Assembly (NCBI GenBank): GCA_937922985.1
Contig: CALAKV010000056.1
Span: 1 to 30,650 of the forward strand
Length of the DNA stretch: 30,650 nt
DNA from: an uncultured bacterium
GTDB taxonomy: Bacteria; Patescibacteriota; Saccharimonadia; Saccharimonadales; Saccharimonadaceae
Direction of reading: 5' to 3'
Below, piece by piece: positions 23,393 through 30,564 of this stretch. Numbering within the stretch: the first letter of the stretch is position 1; each line of letters starts with the position of its first letter. The notes below the pieces were generated by a model, which was not told the origin of the DNA, ran no database searches, and saw nothing but the letters and a program-made list of their open reading frames with translations. The position numbers and the translations under genes were made by a program.

Positions 23393-23659
23393 ATGTTATA
23401 CGAACTAAAACTTACTCGTAAATTTCAATATACGTTATATCACAACCGTACCCCACTCGCTCATTTCAAAACTAAAAAAGACGCAAAAACTGCTCTTCTA
23501 ATTATTAAACAACGCTTCGATCTTCTCGATAAACTGCAAAAAGCTATGAGAATACAAACAAATTCATACTGTGGAGATACTCACCTATCTGTCTATCAAT
23601 ACTGTCCAGATTTTGAAATTAAACATTATTTCAAAATTGAACGTGAACAAATTGCTTAA
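23393..23659 (+). CDS. Hypothetical 88-aa phage protein upstream of the replication initiator
   Basis: Not recognised. The ATG at 23393 is preceded by a strong AAAGGAG. The product is basic in its first half (MLYELKLTRKFQYTLYHNRT, then KTKKDAKTALLIIKQRF), with two cysteines (Cys60 and Cys71) and an acidic/basic C-terminus. There is no TM or signal, so it is cytoplasmic. It sits between the assembly ATPase and the replication initiator, which allows a role in replication control or ssDNA binding. This is position-based only. Confidence 0.7.
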   Translation: MLYELKLTRKFQYTLYHNRTPLAHFKTKKDAKTALLIIKQRFDLLDKLQKAMRIQTNSYCGDTHLSVYQYCPDFEIKHYFKIEREQIA

Positions 23660-23660
23660 A

Positions 23661-23706
23661 TGTGGCGGGGTGTTGCCCCTTGGGGCAACCCTTGTCAACA
23701 GCCACA
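23661..23706. repeat. GC-rich nested stem-loops before the replication initiator gene (candidate origin or packaging signal)
   Basis: Outer arms are TGTGGC (23661-23666) and GCCACA (23701-23706). Inside, GTTGCCCC (23672-23679) faces GGGGCAAC (23682-23689) across TT, and can extend by G-C pairs past a one-base bulge. CCCTTG occurs twice, at the tip and just after the stem. It is the most GC-rich spot of the element. HUH initiators commonly nick beside such hairpins. Confidence 0.5.
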
Positions 23707-23744
23707 CTTAACACACAAAACGCTAATTTAAGGAGATTATTTAT

Positions 23745-24710
23745 ATGCAAGTATTTTCGATTAAAAAACAAATAGTTTTAAAAACACCTTTAAAAACACA
23801 TACCTCAAATGTTTTAAATTCTATATTTCAAAAAAATCCAAATACTAAATATAAAGAAATATGCTCATATGCTAAAATCTATCCAGATTCAATCAAAATC
23901 ATCAAATATCACCGCCCTATTGTCTTCCATAACTTTTCAGAATATAAAGATATTTCCGCTATCCTTGTAAACGAAGAAAAAGCTGAAGAATATTATTATG
24001 ATTATCTGCAAAAGTCGATTAACCGCACAAAAACTAAAATATCAGATTACGTACTGTGTAACAATTTTTCGCATTTCGCCACCTTCACTTTCGATCCTTC
24101 GAACTCTAAAGTAAACGGCGAAGAAAACCGAAAAGATTTCAAAAAGATGTCTTCCCTACTCAAAAACTGGCTTAAAACTGAACAACTCAATCATTTCAGG
24201 CGACACGGGCGAAAATTCCTCTATTTAATTGTTCCAGAACGCCACAAAAACGGCGCTTGGCACTTCCACGCATTGCTCGAAGGCTATAAAAACGAAACAG
24301 AAGGCTTTTATACACGAAAAAACAAATATATCACTGTATCTGAACTCAAAAAAACCAAAAAAGATAAAAACCGTAAATTTATAGTACGTTATAAGCTTGG
24401 TCGATCTGAAATCGCCCCTATTAAAGATAAAACCAAAATGGCCAGCTATATCAAAAAATATATTACAAAAGAACTTATTCAAGACAAAAACGCTAAACGC
24501 TACTGGGCAAGCCGAAACCTTAAAACCCCTGAAATTATACCTAATTTTATTTCAGAATCTCAAAAAATACCTGAACAATTCTTAACTGCCAAACACTATT
24601 ATCACGATATTTATATAATTCCAAAAGAATCTTCATATTTCAGCTTTTCAAAATACGTAAATAAGCTCGAAAATCACTTTAAACGTGAAAAATTACACAT
24701 AAAAATATAA
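23745..24710 (+). CDS. HUH-superfamily rolling-circle replication initiator
   Basis: A 321-aa protein with the three motifs of a rolling-circle Rep: motif I FATFTFDPS (111-119), the metal-binding HUH motif WHFHALLEG (172-180; His173 and His175) and the catalytic Tyr motif SYIKKYITKEL (234-244; Tyr235 or Tyr239 with Lys238). It would nick one strand of the phage circle, stay attached and start single-strand synthesis. LIVPERHKNGAWHFHALL resembles the ORF2/G2P-type replication proteins of filamentous phages and plasmids. AAGGAG lies nine bases before the ATG. Hairpins flank the gene on both sides. Confidence 0.92.
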   Translation: MQVFSIKKQIVLKTPLKTHTSNVLNSIFQKNPNTKYKEICSYAKIYPDSIKIIKYHRPIVFHNFSEYKDISAILVNEEKAEEYYYDYLQKSINRTKTKISDYVLCNNFSHFATFTFDPSNSKVNGEENRKDFKKMSSLLKNWLKTEQLNHFRRHGRKFLYLIVPERHKNGAWHFHALLEGYKNETEGFYTRKNKYITVSELKKTKKDKNRKFIVRYKLGRSEIAPIKDKTKMASYIKKYITKELIQDKNAKRYWASRNLKTPEIIPNFISESQKIPEQFLTAKHYYHDIYIIPKESSYFSFSKYVNKLENHFKREKLHIKI

Positions 24711-24711
24711 C

Positions 24712-24767
24712 AGTTATCATCTTGATTTATCAAGTGATAACTCCTTATTTCAATTTATTGAAATAAG
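24712..24767. repeat. Tandem hairpins after the replication initiator gene
   Basis: First: AGTTATCA (24712-24719), one bulged T, CTTGAT, loop TT, ATCAAG, TGATAACT (24735-24742). Second: CTTATTTCAA (24744-24753), loop TTTA, TTGAAATAAG (24758-24767), a perfect 10-bp stem. Two strong hairpins in a row resemble the intergenic hairpin block of filamentous phages; they may also end the rep transcript. Confidence 0.55.
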
Positions 24768-24780
24768 CTTATTCTTAATG

Positions 24781-24786
24781 TATAAT
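24781..24786 (+). promoter_or_regulatory. -10 box of the DUF2726 gene, leaderless type
   Basis: TATAAT at 24781-24786 is six bases before the ATG at 24793. This spacing is like that of host genes and unlike the other phage genes, most of which have ribosome binding sites. Confidence 0.55.
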
Positions 24787-24792
24787 TAAAAC

Positions 24793-25302
24793 ATGGAACT
24801 TTTATTAATTTTTCTTTCAATAATTATATCTTTTGTGGTTATAATTAAAGCTATTGTCTCAAATTCTGGTACTCAACAAAATTCAGTATCATATCAATAT
24901 ATTTATACTCGAAAATATCGTATAATGACTGAACGTGAACAAGAATTTTATAAAAAACTAAAAGTTATTTGTGGTGATTCAATTTTAATTTTTCCTCAAA
25001 TTCATCTTTCGAATTTATTTTTTCACAACATAAAGGGCCAAAATTTTAGAGCTGCTTTTAAATTTATAAACAAGCTTTCGGTAGATTTTGTGCTTGTAGA
25101 TTCAAGAAATTTTAAAACTCTTATGGCTATTGAACTTGATGATTCAACACACGATGAGCAAGAAAGAATTAGGCGTGATTTGATTGTAAATGATATTTTT
25201 AAAAAAGCAAACTTTCCCCTTTTGCGTGTTAATTCAATTAAAATTGATAATGAAAAATTAAAGCAAATGATATTAGAAAATATAAAAATTGGTGTAAAAT
25301 AA
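24793..25302 (+). CDS. Membrane-anchored DUF2726 (restriction-endonuclease-like fold) protein
   Basis: A 169-aa protein: an N-terminal TM helix (about 3-22), a short linker and a DUF2726-like domain (about 45-160). The domain begins MTEREQEFYKKL and contains FPQIHLSNLF, VDFVLVD (Asp98), AIELDDSTHD (Glu114, Asp116, Asp117, His120), RRDLIVNDIFKKANFPLLRV. The spaced acids resemble a PD-(D/E)xK nuclease core. DUF2726 function is not established as far as I know. It lies inside the prophage after the replication gene with its own promoter. Possible roles are superinfection exclusion or nucleic-acid processing at the membrane. Confidence 0.7.
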   Translation: MELLLIFLSIIISFVVIIKAIVSNSGTQQNSVSYQYIYTRKYRIMTEREQEFYKKLKVICGDSILIFPQIHLSNLFFHNIKGQNFRAAFKFINKLSVDFVLVDSRNFKTLMAIELDDSTHDEQERIRRDLIVNDIFKKANFPLLRVNSIKIDNEKLKQMILENIKIGVK

Positions 25303-25359
25303 ACATCAATTTTTTATTATGCTCATCTGTAATTATGTTATAATACTTGACAATAAACA

Positions 25360-25375
25360 AGATATATTGTGCGAC
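25360..25375 (+). repeat. Right copy of the 16-bp shared core
   Basis: An exact repeat of 19947-19962 in the same orientation, 5413 bases away, at the same place upstream of the second 77-aa gene. The flanks GGGTCGCAC... (complement strand) look slightly closer to a dif XerC arm than the left copy does. Confidence 0.4.
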
Positions 25376-25377
25376 CC

Positions 25378-25405
25378 TTGACATAAATTCTCTTTTTGAT
25401 ACAAT
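25378..25405 (+). promoter_or_regulatory. Promoter of the right 77-aa gene
   Basis: TTGACA (25378-25383), a 16-base spacer and TACAAT (25400-25405). It is followed by an AT-rich leader with AAGGAAAA before the ATG at 25456. It is stronger by consensus than the left copy's promoter. Confidence 0.7.
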
Positions 25406-25455
25406 GTCCTTGTAAATATAAAATAATTTTAATAAAATATAAGGAAAAAAATTTT

Positions 25456-25689
25456 ATGAACAAGAATCAATTAAATGAAGACAATATCATTTCAGCAGTT
25501 TCCCGCGTAGCTCTTAAAACTCAAGAATCGCCAAAAACTGGCAATGTTTATACTACTATGACTTTGCATTTTAAAAATGGTCTTGAAATCCGTTATTTCG
25601 TAGATCCTAAAGATAAATTTGGTCTTAAAGATGCTATTTCTCGAATATCTCCATCAGATAGAATTGACAACTTTCTAAACGAGGACTAA
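25456..25689 (+). CDS. 77-aa prophage-end protein, right copy
   Basis: A paralogue of the left-end protein, equal in length, about 73% identical by eye. NIISAVSRVAL, FKNGLEI, KDKFGL and the ending IDNFLNED are unchanged. The start at 25456 is chosen by alignment with the left copy; a longer in-frame reading begins at 25396 inside the -10 region. A 28-base stretch (25478-25505) is identical to 20066-20093 although the rest has diverged. The 3' end runs through two conserved hairpins to within a few bases of the DUF3048 stop. It may belong to the phage, to an earlier phage or to the host. Confidence 0.7.
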   Translation: MNKNQLNEDNIISAVSRVALKTQESPKTGNVYTTMTLHFKNGLEIRYFVDPKDKFGLKDAISRISPSDRIDNFLNED

Positions 25690-25741
25690 CAGCCTATGTG
25701 AAACTTAAACTGTTAGCCCAAGCTCGCAAAACAAAAAGCGA
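25686..25741 (+). repeat. Conserved double stem-loop after the right 77-aa gene
   Basis: CTAACAG (25686-25692) pairs with CTGTTAG (25710-25716), and TCGC (25724-25727) with GCGA (25738-25741). The stems and the loop word CCTATGT match 20274-20328, though other bases have changed. Confidence 0.45.
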
Positions 25742-25760
25742 ACAAAAATAGAATATGTGT

Positions 25761-26939
25761 TTACTGCCAGCCTATTGAGCCCGTTGAATTTCCAACCGCA
25801 ACAGTCCAAGATTGGCCTCGATTTATTTTAAAATGTGAACCATCATTATTTTGTAAAATCAACGGGGAGTTTTCGCTTGATTTTACCCATTTTACCTCTT
25901 GAGCTGCTCCATCTTGAAATACAATCGCTACTCCACTCCCAATATTTCCGTAGACATTATGATATCTGTCTGCAGCTAGCCCGTTTTCTATTTTTAAAAC
26001 AATTAGGGTTTTTGTTGAGATTTGAGTTCCATTTGCATCTGTATGTGCGACTCCGGCCTGACTTCGCAAATAGCAATTACAGTTTTCTCTGTAAACATAG
26101 GTTGAATTATAAGAAAAACCTGAAATATTAACCTGAATTTGGGTTGCGTTCTTCTCTTTTGCTGGTGAGTCTTCTTTTCGACTAAAACCTTCAAAATTCG
26201 AAGAGCTCCAACCCTTCGAAGAGCCTAATGCTGATAAATTTGCAAAATTAGTATAGACATTATGAGGCGCGTAGCGATTTTTCGAACGCCAAAAGGTATG
26301 TGTGTTTAAGAACTCATCCATATCTTTATGCTTGCCATCTCGCATTCTTGCTAAAGCATCGCCTGGGCCACCAACATGAGCAATCGAGGCATCAAATCCT
26401 GAAGCCCAATCAATATAATAACTGCGAACACTTCTAACGGGCCCTAATAGCTCAGGCTTATTTTGCTGATATAGAGCCAAAAAACGTGTAATTCCACCTT
26501 CAGCAATTGCTTCAAAAACAACCTCAGCTTGGCTTAGTCCAGATTGTGGTCTTGCTGGAATTGAATTTTCGATCATAACACCAAAAACTGGTGCGTTTTC
26601 GAGCGATTTTTCAGAAACTTCAACTCCAGATAATTTTGAATAAAATTTTTCTGGTTTAGCTTTCTTTTTTGGTTCGGTTTTTTGGCTCTTTGGAGCTGGA
26701 TTTTTCACGAATGCGCTTTCTGATTTTCTAAAAAAGAACAAAAAACTAAAAACAATAACCAAAATTAGAAATATTATACCAATAATTAAACTAATTTTTT
26801 GTTTTTTTGATAATTTCGAAAGTAAAAAACGTGATTTTTTAGGATTATCTAATAAAGCTTTCTCTTTTTGAGGATTTTTCTTTATTCTTTCAATATTTTT
26901 CTCGGCTTTATCTTGGCGAGTCATCTTCATTTCAATCAT
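25761..26939 (-). CDS. DUF3048 (YerB-like) membrane-anchored protein
   Basis: A 392-aa protein: a basic cytoplasmic N-terminus, one TM helix (about 48-69), a Lys/Pro linker, then the DUF3048 domain (about 115-250). Its markers are FGVMIENSIPARPQSGLSQA, EGGITRFLALYQ, GPVRSVRSYYIDWA and the C-terminal DUF3048_C region ending NRGQSWTVAVG. The molecular function of the family is unknown; it faces outward. It reads towards the prophage and ends about 5 bases from the end of the right terminal repeat, so it marks the host side of the boundary. An ATTATA element (minus-strand TATAAT, 26952-26957) is its likely -10. Confidence 0.88.
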   Translation of the reverse strand: MIEMKMTRQDKAEKNIERIKKNPQKEKALLDNPKKSRFLLSKLSKKQKISLIIGIIFLILVIVFSFLFFFRKSESAFVKNPAPKSQKTEPKKKAKPEKFYSKLSGVEVSEKSLENAPVFGVMIENSIPARPQSGLSQAEVVFEAIAEGGITRFLALYQQNKPELLGPVRSVRSYYIDWASGFDASIAHVGGPGDALARMRDGKHKDMDEFLNTHTFWRSKNRYAPHNVYTNFANLSALGSSKGWSSSNFEGFSRKEDSPAKEKNATQIQVNISGFSYNSTYVYRENCNCYLRSQAGVAHTDANGTQISTKTLIVLKIENGLAADRYHNVYGNIGSGVAIVFQDGAAQEVKWVKSSENSPLILQNNDGSHFKINRGQSWTVAVGNSTGSIGWQ

Positions 26940-26988
26940 AAAAAATCTCGTATTATAAAATCAATTATAATACTTATGTTTTTAAAAA

Positions 26989-27795
26989 TCAAGATGATAT
27001 TGCTGTGATTGCAGCTTTTGATCTCTGGTTTTTATTCCAAATTTGCCAAACCGCAATTTTTGTAGGAATTTCACCCGACCAGATTTGAATAGGTGAAAGC
27101 TTTCCCAGGTTTACATTAGAATTTAGCGGAGATGAAAAAACTTCGCCATTTTCAGAAATAATAAAGTTTTCGTTATTTAAAGTTAAAATTTGAGCAGGAT
27201 AAGAAAGCGTAAATTTATGAAGAACTTCAACAATATTCGAAAGATTCATCGAGAAAGTTAGAACTTTTGGGTAAAAAACTTTCGAAAAAATCTTTTGAAG
27301 TTGTGCAAAGCTTGCCAAGATACTTATATTTTCTTTTAATAAAATCTCACTAAAAGAATCAAGTAAAATGTCGACTGCATCGCGAGCAATAAAAACAGGC
27401 TTCTCGCTTTCAAGAATAAATTTTTCGAAAAGAATTGCCGTTTCGGAGTTTTTGTTTGTGTCGCCAATAAATAAAATAGAATCCGCCCACTTTTCCCCAG
27501 CTTTAAAATCTGCCCAAGCCTCATTCGAAAATCCACCAGAAAGATTACTTTTTGCGAAGATTAGCTCACTTGAATTAATTTTAATGTCTTTTCTTAAACT
27601 ATCTGGTAATAAAATTCTAACCTCCCCAACGCCAGTCTTTAGAGCAGTTTGGTGGGAAGTTGCAAGTCCGCGAAAAGCCCCTGCCCCGCCACCGATAATC
27701 AAAAGTTTACCCGCATGTGCTTTTTGCTCGGGTTTATTCCAGGCAATTTCAGGAAAAAGTAATTTTGAAGATTGAACTTGCCAAAAATCAAACAT
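26989..27795 (-). CDS. Diverged NnrD-like (NAD(P)H-hydrate dehydratase/ribokinase fold) protein
   Basis: A 268-aa protein. The N-terminal half carries AHAGKLLIIGGGAGAFRGLATSHQTALKTG, characteristic of ADP-dependent NAD(P)HX dehydratases (YjeF C-terminal domain), followed by VRILLPDSLRK. The conserved C-terminal GTGDxLAG motif with the catalytic Asp is not visible, and the C-terminal third is diverged. Repair of damaged nicotinamide cofactors would be the family role; activity is doubtful here. The start overlaps the end of the exonuclease gene by 8 bases, so it is the third gene of a smpB-xth-nnrD-like operon. Confidence 0.65.
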   Translation of the reverse strand: MFDFWQVQSSKLLFPEIAWNKPEQKAHAGKLLIIGGGAGAFRGLATSHQTALKTGVGEVRILLPDSLRKDIKINSSELIFAKSNLSGGFSNEAWADFKAGEKWADSILFIGDTNKNSETAILFEKFILESEKPVFIARDAVDILLDSFSEILLKENISILASFAQLQKIFSKVFYPKVLTFSMNLSNIVEVLHKFTLSYPAQILTLNNENFIISENGEVFSSPLNSNVNLGKLSPIQIWSGEIPTKIAVWQIWNKNQRSKAAITAISS

Positions 27796-28672
27796 CTTTA
27801 AGCTCCAGCGAAATTGGACAATGATCGCTCCCTATAATTTCGTTGTGAATTTCGGCTTTATTTTTTTCTGAATTTAATGATTTTGAAACAACAAAATAGT
27901 CAATCCGCCAGCCAACATTTCGTTCGCGAGATTTTGCAAAATGACTCCACCAAGTGTAGACTTCGGCCCTTTCTGGGTTTTGATTTCGAAAAATATCAAA
28001 TAAATCGGCTTTTAAGAAATTAGAAAATCCAAGTCGCTCTTCATCTGTAAAACCGTGTTTTCCGCGATTGGCTTTTGGGTTTGAAAGGTCAATTTCCTCG
28101 TGCGCAACATTTAAGTCACCACAAAAGATAACCGAACTTGGCTTAAAAATATCTTGCGGATTTTCTTCAATAATTTCTAAATTTTCTGCAAAATCTTCTC
28201 TTGAAAATTCGCCATTTTCTAGACCTTTCGAAAAAGCCAAAAAGGCTGCATCCCAATTTTCTCGCAATTTCAAGCGGCCTAAATCGTTTTTAGTATTTGG
28301 AGTATAAACTGTAATTAGCCAGAAATTATTAAATTTTGCAGCGCAAATTCGCCCTTCGGTTGCGGCATCGCCAAAATTATCACTAAGTTCAAAATTTTCT
28401 AAAATTTTTTTTGGAAAATTTCGTAAAATTGCTTGCGGTTTTTGCTTTGACCAGATTGCCGTTCCCGCATAACCTTTTCGTTCGGCATGAGAGTAAAATT
28501 TAAAATATTCAGGATATTTTTCGTCAAAATTCTCTTTCGAAATTTGCGTTTCATCAATTTTAATTTCTTGAAAACATGCGATATCCGGATTTTTTACGCT
28601 TAAAAATTCAGCTAAATTGCCTTTTTTTTCGACCGCACGAATTCCATTAACATTCCAAGAAAAAATTTTCAT
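27788..28672 (-). CDS. xth: Exodeoxyribonuclease III / AP endonuclease
   Basis: A 294-aa ExoIII/APE1-family enzyme: FSWNVNGIRA (4-13), CFQEIKID (with the metal-binding Glu, about 33-40), YTPNTKNDLGRL, FCGDLNVAHEEIDL (with the Asp/Asn pair), RIDYFVVS and the terminal GSDHCPISLEL with the catalytic His. It cuts DNA at abasic sites and trims 3' ends in base excision repair. It starts directly after the smpB stop codon (TAG then ATG) and overlaps the next gene. Confidence 0.95.
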   Translation of the reverse strand: MKIFSWNVNGIRAVEKKGNLAEFLSVKNPDIACFQEIKIDETQISKENFDEKYPEYFKFYSHAERKGYAGTAIWSKQKPQAILRNFPKKILENFELSDNFGDAATEGRICAAKFNNFWLITVYTPNTKNDLGRLKLRENWDAAFLAFSKGLENGEFSREDFAENLEIIEENPQDIFKPSSVIFCGDLNVAHEEIDLSNPKANRGKHGFTDEERLGFSNFLKADLFDIFRNQNPERAEVYTWWSHFAKSRERNVGWRIDYFVVSKSLNSEKNKAEIHNEIIGSDHCPISLELKDV

Positions 28673-29152
28673 CTAATACCTCTTTAACATTCTTGCATTT
28701 TCGCGTTCAGATTGGCGACGTTTTAAAGTTTCACGCTTGTCATATTGTTTTTTACCTTTTCCGAGCGCAATCACGATTTTAATAAAGCGGCCTTCGGCTA
28801 AAATTTTAACTGGCACAATCGTGAAACCTGCCTTCTTTTGGCTCGAAAAATCCTCAATTTGTTTGCGAGTTGCGAGTAGTTTTTTGGGTGAAGTGTCAAT
28901 TGCGTCGGCTTTCGAAATTCCCTCGCCCTGATTTTTGAGTGAAAAACTTGCATTATTGAGCCAAAGTTCTTCACCTTTTCGCCCGTTTCGAAGAGTTACG
29001 AAAGCGCCCTTTAAACTAACGCGGCCATCACGCACCGCACGAACTTCAACTCCACGCAAGCTCATTCCAGCAACAAGCTCGTCGCCAAGTTCATAATCGA
29101 ATCGCGCTCGACGATTAACAATATTTTTAGCAGAAGTTTTTGGCTTTTTCAT
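28673..29152 (-). CDS. smpB: SsrA-binding protein SmpB
   Basis: A 159-aa protein with NRRARFDYELGDELVAGMSLRGVEVRAVRDGRVSLKGAFV, the SmpB beta-barrel that binds tmRNA, and the basic C-terminal tail KGKKQYDKRETLKRRQ that enters the decoding site. It rescues stalled ribosomes by trans-translation. I place the start at 29152 because the -10 box ends seven bases upstream; a longer in-frame reading to 29188 would run through the promoter. The tmRNA gene is not seen in this window. Confidence 0.96.
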   Translation of the reverse strand: MKKPKTSAKNIVNRRARFDYELGDELVAGMSLRGVEVRAVRDGRVSLKGAFVTLRNGRKGEELWLNNASFSLKNQGEGISKADAIDTSPKKLLATRKQIEDFSSQKKAGFTIVPVKILAEGRFIKIVIALGKGKKQYDKRETLKRRQSERENARMLKRY

Positions 29153-29159
29153 CTTAAAA

Positions 29160-29188
29160 ATTATAACATTTTCAGCTATTTTTTTCAA
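29160..29188 (-). promoter_or_regulatory. smpB promoter, leaderless type
   Basis: On the minus strand: TTGAAA, a 17-base spacer, TATAAT (29165-29160), then 7 bases to the ATG at 29152. Confidence 0.72.
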
Positions 29189-29241
29189 CCAAGCGTGTTA
29201 AAATAAGCTTAAGTATAAAATTTTAAGGAGAATAACGTAAG

Positions 29242-30564
29242 CTATTTTTTTGATAAATCAATTAAAAATTTTACACCAATCTTACTCTTTTCTATTTTAT
29301 ATTTGATTTTGTAATTTGTTAAAATATTTTTAACGATATAAAGTCCAAATCCACTACCCTTTTCTTTATTTAGGTCAAAATTTGTTTCAAAAAATTTAGC
29401 ATTTCTGCTGTCTTTAATTTTCTGATTTGAATTTTCAATATAAAACCAGTTATTCTTGACGCCAATATTTATTTGACCGTTTTGGTTGGAATGTTTTACG
29501 GCATTACTCACTAAATTTGAAAGAATGATTTCTAATGCTGTTTCGCCAATATAAATTTCTTCTTGACTTAGCTGGTTGTCTATTGAGATATTTTTTTGCT
29601 CGGCTAATAATTTATAGTTATCTAAAACCTTTTGTAATACTTTATTGATATTGATAAACTTCTCGTCATTTTTTATATTTTCGAATGAAGAGGTTGATAA
29701 TATTTGAGTAATATTTTGAGTTAGCTGGTCAACGATATTAAGACAATCTTCAATAGATTTCTCTTTATTTTTATATTTACCAATGCCATATTTCATATTT
29801 TCGAGAATTATTTTGAGGCTTGCTAATGGGGTTTTTAACTCGTGGGAAGTTCCTCTAAAAAACTCGCTTTTTAGTTTTTCGAGTTTAGTGATTTCTTGGT
29901 TTTTGATTTCTAGGCCATCAATTGATTTTATAAGTGTTGAATATAAATCATTTATTTGGCTTTTTAGAGCGCCAACTTCATTTGTGGAATTAACTTTCAG
30001 CTTGGCATTTCGGTTAAGTTTCATCATTTGAGCAGTTGTGGTTTTGATTTCATTGATATTCTTGGTGATAATTTTGGCGTATACTAAAGAAACGATAATT
30101 GAAAAAAAGAAAGAAAATAAAATTGAAATTGGTAAGAACTGAAAAGTTAGCTCTTTTGCGTCTTTGCTCATATCTGTTGTTGAGATGAATTTAACTAGTA
30201 TTTTTTCGTTAGAAGCGGTCTGTACTTCTCTATCTTCGATAACTAAAGAGTTATTATTGCTGGTTAGATCTGCTTCAATCTGATTATCGATTTTAATTTC
30301 GTTTAAATGGTCATTATCTTTCACAAAAGCTTTAACTTTGCTACTTTTAGAATATAGCTCAAGTATCTGCTTGATGCTTTCGATATTTTTACCTTGGATA
30401 TTCTTGGTAATTTGGTCTGCTTTTTGGGCGATTTCTTGCTTGCGAGTTTCAAGGTAGATTTTTGGGAAAATGAAGTAAATTAACGCATGAATTAAAATCG
30501 CTAAAATACTTAACGTAGAAAATGTATATAAAAACATTTTAGGGAAAATTTTCAAATTTCTCAT
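29242..30564 (-). CDS. Two-component sensor histidine kinase
   Basis: A 440-aa membrane kinase: TM1 (about 12-33), an extracellular sensor region (about 34-140), TM2 (about 143-163), a HAMP-like segment and coiled coil (about 165-235), HisKA with GTSHELKTPLASL (phospho-His about residue 241), the N box LVSNAVKHS and the G2 box GSGFGLYIVKN. The G1 box is degenerate (IENSNQKI instead of DxGxGI), as in some Gram-positive kinases. It overlaps the preceding response regulator by ATGA and is its cognate kinase. The signal is unknown. The gene lacks the host word TTCGAAA, so it may be acquired. Confidence 0.92.
   Translation of the reverse strand: MRNLKIFPKMFLYTFSTLSILAILIHALIYFIFPKIYLETRKQEIAQKADQITKNIQGKNIESIKQILELYSKSSKVKAFVKDNDHLNEIKIDNQIEADLTSNNNSLVIEDREVQTASNEKILVKFISTTDMSKDAKELTFQFLPISILFSFFFSIIVSLVYAKIITKNINEIKTTTAQMMKLNRNAKLKVNSTNEVGALKSQINDLYSTLIKSIDGLEIKNQEITKLEKLKSEFFRGTSHELKTPLASLKIILENMKYGIGKYKNKEKSIEDCLNIVDQLTQNITQILSTSSFENIKNDEKFININKVLQKVLDNYKLLAEQKNISIDNQLSQEEIYIGETALEIILSNLVSNAVKHSNQNGQINIGVKNNWFYIENSNQKIKDSRNAKFFETNFDLNKEKGSGFGLYIVKNILTNYKIKYKIEKSKIGVKFLIDLSKK

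Larger units (their letters stand above)
19947..25755 (+). mobile_element. Inovirus-like (filamentous phage) prophage
   Basis: A compact single-strand run of ten mostly tiny genes follows the filamentous-phage pattern. There are coat-like mini-proteins, a pIII-like adhesin, a three-TM pVI-like protein and a pI/Zot ATPase in the VIII-III-VI-I order of Ff phages, plus an HUH replication initiator. Diverged direct repeats of about 390 bp bound it: 19947-20330 and 25360-25755. Shared words inside them lie 5412-5413 bases apart, so an excised circle should be about 5.41 kb. There is no integrase and no secretin. It sits between ftsQ and a DUF3048 gene, is full of unusual hairpins, and contains none of the TTCGAAA words common on both sides. 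Intactness and activity are inferred. Confidence 0.88.

Noticed and set aside
19947..25755. Microvirus or plain rolling-circle plasmid instead of an inovirus
   Set aside because: There is no large jelly-roll capsid gene, and a Zot-type ATPase with pVIII/pIII/pVI-like genes goes beyond a plasmid.
29166..29241. A plus-strand gene suggested by AAGGAG near 29225
   Set aside because: No start codon follows within range, and the convergent kinase gene occupies the downstream DNA.
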